Below, in pieces: positions 44,495 through 51,532 of a stretch of DNA of 64,000 nt; position 1 is the first letter of the stretch; each line of letters starts with the position of its first letter. The DNA is taken from the NCBI RefSeq assembly GCF_900176275.1, contig NZ_FWXD01000021.1:1-64000 (forward strand), in the 5' to 3' direction. This stretch comes from Andreprevotia lacus DSM 23236 (lineage in GTDB: Bacteria; Pseudomonadota; Gammaproteobacteria; Burkholderiales; Chitinibacteraceae). A program made the position numbers and the translations under genes. The notes beneath the pieces are model-generated. The model was not told where the DNA came from, searched no databases, and saw only the letters and a list, made by a program, of their open reading frames with translations.

Positions 44495-45160
44495 TCAGGC
44501 CAGCAGGCTGGCGCCGACATTGATCGACAAGCCCAGTATGCTCATGTTGAATACGAAGGCGAGCATGGACTGGGCCAGCACCAGCCGTCTGGCACGGGTG
44601 GACGTGATGGCTACGTCGGCGGTTTGCGCCGCCAGGGCAATCGTGAAGCTGACGTAGAGGAAGTCCCAGTAAACCGGCTCGCACCCGGTATCGGGAAACT
44701 GTAGCGGGCGTGCCTGCGCGTTGTGCTGGTAAAACAGGTGGGCGTAGTGCACGGCAAAGACGGTAGGCAGCAGCAGCCAGGTGCTCAGCAGCGTCGCCCC
44801 GGTCAGTGCCAATGAACCTGCGGTCAACGCGTGGCCCTTGTTGCCCGCCAGCTCGAAACAGATCGCCAGCAGGCAGGCCAGACAGCCCAGCGTGACGACT
44901 GCCAGCACCGTTCCGGCACTTTCATCCTGTTCGTGCGCAACCTGGCGGATGCGCTCCACGCTCGCGCCCAGCATCGTATGCCATTCCAGTGCCAGGTACA
45001 GCCAGGCGCCGATATTCCAGCCCAGCAGGCTGCGTGTCAGCAATGGCCCCGGCGACAGCCCGATCCCGATCAGGCCACAACACGCGGCAAGCCATAGCCA
45101 GCGATGCTGCCTGAGGATGGTTCGCAGCTTGCCCTGCAGGGTGTGCGGCGGGCTAGCCAT
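44495..45160 (-). CDS. DUF1345 membrane protein
   Basis: A 221-residue inner-membrane protein with five or so hydrophobic segments. The C-terminal hallmark of DUF1345 is present: PVYWDFLYVSFTIALAAQTADV (about 161-182), RRLVLAQSMLAFVFNMSILGLSIN. The function of the family is unknown. The start ATG overlaps the stop of a 40-codon membrane protein by eight bases on the same strand, so the two are probably made together. Confidence 0.88.
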   Translation of the reverse strand: MASPPHTLQGKLRTILRQHRWLWLAACCGLIGIGLSPGPLLTRSLLGWNIGAWLYLALEWHTMLGASVERIRQVAHEQDESAGTVLAVVTLGCLACLLAICFELAGNKGHALTAGSLALTGATLLSTWLLLPTVFAVHYAHLFYQHNAQARPLQFPDTGCEPVYWDFLYVSFTIALAAQTADVAITSTRARRLVLAQSMLAFVFNMSILGLSINVGASLLA

Positions 45161-45275
45161 GGTTGCGGTGCAGGTGACGAATGATCAGCCACGCCATCGC
45201 GACGGAAACGCCAATCACGGCGCCTGCCAGCAGCAGCATGACGAAAAAGGAAAAAGCGAAGGAATGGTGTTCCAT
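45153..45275 (-). CDS. Very small single-helix membrane protein
   Basis: A 40-residue frame: MEHHSFAFSFFVMLLLAGAV starts it, one membrane helix spans about 9-31, and a basic tail (RHLHRNHG) follows, which would be cytoplasmic. It overlaps the DUF1345 gene start by eight bases. The frame is open further upstream but that part has no coding look. Its pairing with DUF1345 suggests a small partner subunit; this is inference from overlap only. Confidence 0.5.
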   Translation of the reverse strand: MEHHSFAFSFFVMLLLAGAVIGVSVAMAWLIIRHLHRNHG

Positions 45276-45456
45276 TGCGCCACTCGTCGGGTAAAGATGC
45301 GCCAGCCTAGCGCATACCGCAGCGGCCGAGTGCGCGGGAATGTACGAATTGTGTAAAGGTCCTGCAACAATCCGGAAGTACAATTATCTTTGCGGAAATC
45401 TTATTCAAATTTCCAATTGGCATAAGGATATGCACCTTTTTTGGTAAGCATGTTTA

Positions 45457-45484
45457 TTGTAATTTGTAAAAAACAAGCTACACT
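45457..45484 (+). promoter_or_regulatory. Candidate sigma-70 promoter of the glycosyltransferase gene
   Basis: TTGTAA (45457-45462) and TACACT (45479-45484) are separated by 16 bases in a markedly AT-rich stretch, about 50 bases before the ATG at 45532. It is the only promoter-like pair I can see in the 256-base intergenic region. Confidence 0.45.
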
Positions 45485-45531
45485 TTGCCGCCTTCCCAAC
45501 ACCGGCAGCTCTGCTGCAGCCTTGCTTTTTC

Positions 45532-47208
45532 ATGCATATCAAACAACCGGAATTATTGGGATTCTCTTTTAAAAACAGTGCACAGATGCACTGGACCTTG
45601 GGCTTGCTCCTGCTGGGGGCGCTCTACTATTTCATGCCCGGGCTGGTGGGGCGCGACCCCTGGAAGCAGGATGAAACTTACACGTTCAGTATGATACTGA
45701 ACCTGCTGCAGGGGCGTGACTGGGTGGTCATGCACGTGGCCGGCGAGCCCTTCATGGAAAAACCGCCCCTGTATTACTGGAGTGCGGCCTTGCTGGCCAA
45801 GCTGCTTTCCGGCGTCTTGCCCTTGCATGATGCGGCCCGGCTGACCAGTGGTGCCTATATGGTGGCCGCATTTGCCGTGCTGGGTGAATCGATGTGGCGC
45901 GCCTGGGGGCGGCAGGGGGCGGTGGTCTGCTGTCTTGCACTCGCCGCGTGCCCGTCGCTGATGCTGCATGGTCATTGCATGATTACCGATACGGCACAGT
46001 TCTTCGGTACCACGCTGGTACTGGCCGGCCTGCTGCGCGCGCATGAGCCGGGCAGGGTGCAAGGCGCTTTACTGGGACTGGGTTTGCTTGTAACCCTGCT
46101 AACCAAGGGGTTGTTGATCCCAGGGGTGACCGTGATTACCGGCATGGGCCTGGCTGCACTGTCCCGCCAATGGCGCAACAAACAATATCTGCGCCACTGG
46201 CTCATGGCGCTGGCCATTGCTATCCCCTTGGGGGCCATCTGGCCGACCCTGCTGTATCTGCGCTCGCCGCAACTTTTTTATGACTGGTTCTGGCTGAACA
46301 ACATCGGCCGCTTCCTGGGTTTTGCCGTACCCATCCTCGGTGCGGCAACCGAGCCCGCTTATTTCCTGCGTTCGGTGCCCAGCTTTGCTTTTCCGGTTTT
46401 ACCGCTGGCGTTGTGGTCGCTGTGGGTGTCGCGCAGGCAATGGAACACCCCGCGTATCCTTGTGCCGGGTCTGTTTGCCTCGGTGATTTTCTTTACCTTG
46501 TCGATGTCGGCATCAGCCCGGGCGCTGTATGCATTGCCGCTGTTGGCTCCGCTGGCCATGCTGGCCTTTCCGGCCGTGATTGATCACGGCGGCCGTGTTG
46601 ACCGCATCATCCGCTATCTGAGCCTGATACTGTTTGGTGCACTGGCGATTTTTGTTGCGGTTGTTTGGGGTTATGGGTTGCTTGTTGGCCATATGCCGGA
46701 ATGGGAGTGGCTGGTACGTATGCTGCCCTCCAGTCACCAGCCACCACTGCAGCCGCTGGCTTGCGTTGTAGCGCTGGTTGCTGCCGCATTGTGGGTTGCT
46801 GCGGCAGTGTTTACTCGTGGTTGCTTTGCCAGCGGTCTGATGAGCTGGACAGCCGGTTTGATGCTTTTGTGGACGCTGGCCATGACGCTATGGTTGCCTT
46901 GGCTGGATGAAGCCAAGAGTTATCGCCAGGTGATGGTGGATATCCGGACCGCAATGGCTGACAATCCCGGTTGCGTGGCCAGTCTTGGCCTGGGTGAATC
47001 CGAGCGTTCCATGCTGCACTATTTTGGCCGCACGATCACCAAAAGGGTGGAGCTGCAACATGATGCCTTGGGTGAATGTCGCTACCTGCTGATCGAGGAT
47101 ACTTACCGTGATCCGATCCAGACCCCGGATGGCAGCTGGTTGCCGATCTGGAGCGGGACACGTATTGGCGACCAGAACGAGCGCTTCAGGTTGTATACCG
47201 CGGGTTGA
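45532..47208 (+). CDS. ArnT/PMT-type membrane glycosyltransferase
   Basis: A 558-residue membrane protein with about 11-12 hydrophobic segments. The first periplasmic loop has RDPWKQDETYTFSM and GEPFMEKPPLYYWSAAL, the Asp-Glu and E-K-P-P motifs of the PMT/ArnT (GT83/GT39) superfamily, which move sugars from polyprenyl-phosphate donors to lipids or proteins on the periplasmic side. A soluble C-terminal part of about 90 residues follows. The next gene is a TPR/GT41-type enzyme. A role in glycosylating lipid A or proteins fits, but the acceptor is unknown. Confidence 0.87.
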   Translation: MHIKQPELLGFSFKNSAQMHWTLGLLLLGALYYFMPGLVGRDPWKQDETYTFSMILNLLQGRDWVVMHVAGEPFMEKPPLYYWSAALLAKLLSGVLPLHDAARLTSGAYMVAAFAVLGESMWRAWGRQGAVVCCLALAACPSLMLHGHCMITDTAQFFGTTLVLAGLLRAHEPGRVQGALLGLGLLVTLLTKGLLIPGVTVITGMGLAALSRQWRNKQYLRHWLMALAIAIPLGAIWPTLLYLRSPQLFYDWFWLNNIGRFLGFAVPILGAATEPAYFLRSVPSFAFPVLPLALWSLWVSRRQWNTPRILVPGLFASVIFFTLSMSASARALYALPLLAPLAMLAFPAVIDHGGRVDRIIRYLSLILFGALAIFVAVVWGYGLLVGHMPEWEWLVRMLPSSHQPPLQPLACVVALVAAALWVAAAVFTRGCFASGLMSWTAGLMLLWTLAMTLWLPWLDEAKSYRQVMVDIRTAMADNPGCVASLGLGESERSMLHYFGRTITKRVELQHDALGECRYLLIEDTYRDPIQTPDGSWLPIWSGTRIGDQNERFRLYTAG

Positions 47209-47283
47209 TATCGCTTGCGCAGCTTGGCCGCCGCGGTGCCGTGATAGCATCTGGTTCCAGTTGACCGCCCGGTTCACAACAGC

Positions 47284-49368
47284 ATGTCCATAATCAACCA
47301 GCAGCAACCCGATGCATTGCAAATTGCACTGCATCACCATCGCAATGGCCAACTAGCCCAGGCCGAAGCCATTTACCGGCAGATTCTTGCCGTGCTGCCT
47401 CATCACCCCGACGCGAACTATCTGCTTGGCCGTCTGGCGCTGCAATGCGGCCAGCCTGGCGAGGCGGTACGGTTGGCCCAACGCACAATTGCTGCCATGA
47501 CTGCGGGTTCGATGCTGTATGCCTTGCTGGGGGAGGCACAGGTGCAGCTGGGGCAGCATGAGGCTGCGATTGCTGCCTATCGCACTGCCCTGCAGTTGCA
47601 ACCGGATCTTTTGGATGCCTGGCTTGAGTTAAGCCAGCTGCTGGCTGCTTTAGGTCGGCACGATGAGCTGATTGACGCCTATCAGCATATTCTGGTGCTG
47701 CGGCCCGACATGGCAGCAGTGCATAACAATCTGGGCAGCCTGTACAAGGATGCCGGCAATGTGCGTGCAGCACTGCCTTGCTGCCGTGCCGCCGCGGCCA
47801 ACGAACCGTCGCAACCGGTATTCCAGTTCAATCTGGCCAATGTGTGCTGGGAGCTGGGCGAGCTGGCCGAGGCCGAAACGGCATACCGCCGCACGCTTGA
47901 ACTGGGCATGGCCGATGCCGTGGTTTGGAGCAGTCTGGGCGGTGTGCTGCAAGCGCTGAAAAAACCGGACGAGGCGCTCGACTGCTGGCGCAAGGCCATC
48001 GCGCTGGACCCTGCTGACGCCGATGCACGCATGCAGCTGGCGCATTTGCTGCAGCAACGCTGTCAATGGGACGAGCTGGCGACGCATATCGCACCGCTGC
48101 GCCAATCGCTCACGCAGCCGGTGACCCCGCGCAATCTGTTCTCGCCGTTTTCGTTTCTGGTGCTGCCGGAAACGACGGCCGCCGAGCACCGCCTTTGTGC
48201 CGAGCGCTGGGCGCACAATCGCTATGCCGGAATTGCCCCGTTGTCTGCCGCGCCTGCCCGGGTTGCCGGCAGCAAGATACGCTTGGGCTATCTGTCGGCC
48301 GATTTCCACGATCACGCCACGGCGCAACTGATGGCCGAGGTATTCGAGCTGCACGACCGCGAGCGCTTCGAGGTGCATGCGTTTTCCTGCGGGCCGGATA
48401 CCAGCGATGCGATGCGCCAGCGCCTGCAGCGTGCCTTCGATACGTTTACCGATGTCCGCGACGATGCCTTTGTCGATGCCGCGCGCAAGATACGCGAGCG
48501 CGGCATCGACATCCTGATCGACCTCAAGGGCTATACCGAAAACGGCCGGCCGGCCATCCTGGCCCATAGGCCGGCGCCGATACAGGTCAACTATCTGGCC
48601 TATCCCGGCACCATGGGCGCACCCTTCATCGACTATCTGCTGGCTGACGAATACATCGTTCCACCGGATGCGGATGCGCTGTACAGCGAGCAGGTCATCC
48701 GCCTGCCGGCTTGCTACCAGCCCAATGACAGGCAGCGTGCCTTGCCGCAAGCGCGGCAACGCAGCGATTGCGGTCTGCCCGATGATGGCGTGGTGTTCTG
48801 CAGTTTCAACCACACCTACAAGATCACCCCCGGTATTTTCGATATCTGGTGTGGACTGTTGCGCGAGGTACCGGGCAGCGTGCTGTGGCTGCTGGCCAGT
48901 AATGATGCAGCTGTTGCCAATCTGCAGCGCGAGGCAGAGAAGCTTGGTGTTGACGCTGGCCGCCTGATTTTTGCCCCCGCCTTGCCGCATGCCGAGCATC
49001 TGGCGCGGCTGCAATGCGCTGATCTGTTTCTGGATTCCCTGCCGGTCAACGCGCACACGAGCTGCAGCGACGCGCTGTGGGTGGGCGTGCCGGTAGTGAG
49101 CTGCAGCGGTGCGGCCTTTGCCTCGCGCGTGGCGGGCAGCCTGCTGCGTGCCATGGGTGTGCCCGAGCTGGCCACCACCACACTGGCTGGGTATCAGGCG
49201 CTGGCGCTCGATCTGGCGCGTGATCCGGCCCGCAGGCTGGCCTTGCGCGGGCAGCTGGCCGCTGCGCGTACATCGGCGCCCTTGTTCGACAGCGTGCGCT
49301 TTACCCGCCAGCTTGAGGATGCCTACGCAAAGATGTTGGCACTGCACGCCGACGCAAGCCTGATTTGA
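47284..49368 (+). CDS. TPR protein with a SPINDLY/O-GlcNAc-transferase-like (GT41) domain
   Basis: A 694-residue cytoplasmic protein. About seven tetratricopeptide repeats occupy residues 5-260. The C-terminal catalytic part (about 320-690) shows IRLGYLSADFHDHATAQLM (first GT41 motif with a His), DILIDLKGYTENGRPAILAHRPAPIQVNYLAYPGT in pieces, VFCSFNHTYKITP with the conserved Lys, and LFLDSLPVNAHTSCSDALW. These match bacterial OGT/SPINDLY relatives. Bacterial members glycosylate proteins such as flagellins or adhesins; the target here is unknown. It lies downstream of a PMT-type enzyme. Confidence 0.92.
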   Translation: MSIINQQQPDALQIALHHHRNGQLAQAEAIYRQILAVLPHHPDANYLLGRLALQCGQPGEAVRLAQRTIAAMTAGSMLYALLGEAQVQLGQHEAAIAAYRTALQLQPDLLDAWLELSQLLAALGRHDELIDAYQHILVLRPDMAAVHNNLGSLYKDAGNVRAALPCCRAAAANEPSQPVFQFNLANVCWELGELAEAETAYRRTLELGMADAVVWSSLGGVLQALKKPDEALDCWRKAIALDPADADARMQLAHLLQQRCQWDELATHIAPLRQSLTQPVTPRNLFSPFSFLVLPETTAAEHRLCAERWAHNRYAGIAPLSAAPARVAGSKIRLGYLSADFHDHATAQLMAEVFELHDRERFEVHAFSCGPDTSDAMRQRLQRAFDTFTDVRDDAFVDAARKIRERGIDILIDLKGYTENGRPAILAHRPAPIQVNYLAYPGTMGAPFIDYLLADEYIVPPDADALYSEQVIRLPACYQPNDRQRALPQARQRSDCGLPDDGVVFCSFNHTYKITPGIFDIWCGLLREVPGSVLWLLASNDAAVANLQREAEKLGVDAGRLIFAPALPHAEHLARLQCADLFLDSLPVNAHTSCSDALWVGVPVVSCSGAAFASRVAGSLLRAMGVPELATTTLAGYQALALDLARDPARRLALRGQLAAARTSAPLFDSVRFTRQLEDAYAKMLALHADASLI

Positions 49369-49377
49369 GGAGCTGAT

Positions 49378-50316
49378 GTGAACTTTGTTTCTGACGATGA
49401 CCCGGAAGACAGCCCGCTGTCGCTGGCCGAGCGCGCTGCCGCTGCATCGCGCAGCACATGGGTGAGTGTGATCGTCAACGTGGTGCTGACCATCGCGCAG
49501 ATCGTGGTCGGCCTGTTGGCCAAGTCACAGGGTCTGGTGGCCGATGGCATCCACTCGCTGTCTGACCTGATTTCGGATTTTGTGGTGCTGCTGGCCAGCC
49601 ACCATGCGCGCAAGGATGCCGATCAAGATCACCCGTATGGCCATCAGCGCTTCGAGAACGCGGCGTCGCTGGCGCTGGGTGGCTTGCTGCTTGCCGTTGG
49701 CGTGGGCATGGTGTGGACGGCGGTGCGCAAGCTGGAGTACCCGGAGCTGGTGCAGCAAGTGCACCCGGTGGCGCTGTGGGTGGCCGGCGCGGCGCTGGTC
49801 GCCAAGGAATCGCTGTTCCGCTACATGCTGGCGGTGGCGCGGCGGGTCAAATCCAGCATGCTCGTTGCCAATGCCTGGCATGCCCGCTCTGATGCCTTGT
49901 CGTCACTGGTGGTCGGTGCAGGGCTGGTGGGCAATCTGGCCGGCTACCCCATCCTCGACCCGATTGCCGCGCTGGTGGTTGGCGGCATGGTCGGCAAAAT
50001 GGGCTGGTCGTTTGCGTGGGATGCGTTGAACGACCTGATGGATCGCGCTGCCGACGATGAAGAAGTGGCTGCCATCCACGCCACGCTGTGCGAAACGCCC
50101 GGCGTGCAGGGTGTGCACGATGTACGCACGCGCAAGATGGGCGACATGATCGTGGTGGATGCGCATATCGAGGTCGACGCCACCATCAGTGTCGAAGCCG
50201 GGCACGATATCGCCGTGGAGGCGAGGCGACGAGTGATGGCACGGCATAGAGTGCTCAACCTGATGACCCATGTCGATCCGTGGCACCGGCCGGATGGGGA
50301 TCACGCCGCAGGTTGA
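49378..50316 (+). CDS. Cation diffusion facilitator (zinc/iron efflux)
   Basis: A 312-residue CDF transporter. Six membrane helices (about 27-200) are followed by a cytoplasmic regulatory domain. The metal-site motifs are VADGIHSLSDLISDFVV (with D-x3... in helix 2), DQDHPYGHQRFE after helix 2, and WHARSDALSSLVVG in helix 5. It would expel divalent metals such as Zn(II) or Fe(II) using the proton gradient. It starts at a GTG with GAGGAG six bases upstream, just 9 bases after the TPR gene's stop. The HD-domain gene follows closely. Confidence 0.93.
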   Translation: MNFVSDDDPEDSPLSLAERAAAASRSTWVSVIVNVVLTIAQIVVGLLAKSQGLVADGIHSLSDLISDFVVLLASHHARKDADQDHPYGHQRFENAASLALGGLLLAVGVGMVWTAVRKLEYPELVQQVHPVALWVAGAALVAKESLFRYMLAVARRVKSSMLVANAWHARSDALSSLVVGAGLVGNLAGYPILDPIAALVVGGMVGKMGWSFAWDALNDLMDRAADDEEVAAIHATLCETPGVQGVHDVRTRKMGDMIVVDAHIEVDATISVEAGHDIAVEARRRVMARHRVLNLMTHVDPWHRPDGDHAAG

Positions 50317-50327
50317 GGCAGGGCGGG

Positions 50328-50960
50328 ATGATGAACGATGCAAGCGCAGGGTTAGACTGGCAAGGTGCATGGCAGCAGGCCTGGGCCGACCTGAGTGTGC
50401 CTACGCCTGATGCTGCGCTGCGCGACACGCTATTACAGCGTTATGCCGAACCGCAGCGCCACTACCACACGCAACAACATCTGGCCGAATGCCTGAGCCA
50501 TTTCGCCGCCACACGTGATCTGGCGCAACGACCGGGTGAGGTGGCGCTGGCGCTCTGGTTTCACGATGCGGTCTATGCGGTACGCGGGCAGGACAACGAG
50601 CAGCAAAGTGCCGATTGGGCGCGGGCGGTGGTCCTGGCTGCCGGTGTGGATGCTGCCGCAGCGGAGCGTATCCATGCGCTGATCATGGCCACTTGCCATC
50701 GCGCCACGCCGCAAGCGCCGGATGCGCAATTGCTGGTTGATATCGATCTGGCCATTCTGGGGGCAGATGAGGCGCGCTTTGCCGAGTACGAGCAGCAAAT
50801 CCGCCGTGAATACCGCTGGGTGCCGGGGCTGTTGTACCGGCTCAAGCGGCGCGAAGTGCTAGCCTCGTTTGCCAGCCGCCCGCGCATTTTCAGCACCGAT
50901 TATTTCTTTTCCAGGCTGGAGGCGACAGCGCGCGCCAATCTGCAGCGCGCGCTGGCCTGA
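50328..50960 (+). CDS. HD-superfamily metal-dependent hydrolase (COG4339-like)
   Basis: A 210-residue helical protein. The HD motif is ALWFHDAVYAV (about 77-87); an upstream RHYHTQQHLAECL (about 48-60) supplies the first His, and IMATCHR and LLVDIDLAILGADEARFAEY (about 140-160) complete the metal site. This matches the group of predicted HD phosphohydrolases in COG4339, with unknown substrate. The C-terminus RRVFSTDYFF-like segment (RPRIFSTDYFFSRLEATARA) is family-typical. The gene begins 11 bases after the cation efflux gene. Confidence 0.85.
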   Translation: MMNDASAGLDWQGAWQQAWADLSVPTPDAALRDTLLQRYAEPQRHYHTQQHLAECLSHFAATRDLAQRPGEVALALWFHDAVYAVRGQDNEQQSADWARAVVLAAGVDAAAAERIHALIMATCHRATPQAPDAQLLVDIDLAILGADEARFAEYEQQIRREYRWVPGLLYRLKRREVLASFASRPRIFSTDYFFSRLEATARANLQRALA

Positions 50961-50962
50961 AC

Positions 50963-51532
50963 CTAAGGCGATACCGGGCAACGGCCGTGCCGCAGTTGCC
51001 CGATCAGCCAGTCTGCTTGCGGTACGTCTTCATCGGCTACGTCCGGGCTGGCAGGGCGCGGTGTGCGTACATCCACCAGCTGCACGCAGAGCGCGGTGCC
51101 GGGCAATCGCAGCGCTTGTGCGACCAGCGGCGCCAGCAGCCGGCCCTTGCCGACGTCCAGTTTTGCCCCATCGCGCCAGACAAAGCGCACGCCGGGCAGC
51201 AACAGCATCTCGGGTTTCGCTGCCTTGATGGCTGCGGCCCAGAGACGGCCATTCTGCTTGATGTCCAGCCGGGTTGCCGGCCCGGCGGGGTGATCCAGCC
51301 GTTGCAGCGTCATCACACTGCCGGCCGGCACAGGGCCGCTTGCCCATGGTGCAATGTGGATGGTGCGTCCCTCTGCCTGCAGTTGCAGGCTGCCAGCCTG
51401 CAACTGTGCCGAGCTGAGCGCGGCGCTGAACGGGCTGGCGATGTCGCCATCCAGTTGCAGCGGCCCGGCAAAAACCGGCGCTGCGGTCAGCAGCAGCGCC
51501 AGTCCAAGCCGTTTAGTCGTCTTGCTGGGCAC
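50963..51532 (-). CDS. Exported protein of unknown function, coupled to the metzincin gene
   Basis: A 189-residue protein starting at a GTG that lies inside the end of the metalloprotease gene (20-base overlap). It has a signal peptide (RLGLALLLTAAPVFAG), then a beta-rich part (IASPFSAALSSAQLQAGSLQL, VPAGSVMTLQRL, EMLLLPGVRFVWRDGAKLDVG). One C-terminal segment carries two cysteines (ALCVQLVD, GRCPV). I do not recognise it. The tight overlap suggests it works with the protease, for example as a periplasmic helper or inhibitor, but this is only inference. Confidence 0.6.
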   Translation of the reverse strand: MPSKTTKRLGLALLLTAAPVFAGPLQLDGDIASPFSAALSSAQLQAGSLQLQAEGRTIHIAPWASGPVPAGSVMTLQRLDHPAGPATRLDIKQNGRLWAAAIKAAKPEMLLLPGVRFVWRDGAKLDVGKGRLLAPLVAQALRLPGTALCVQLVDVRTPRPASPDVADEDVPQADWLIGQLRHGRCPVSP

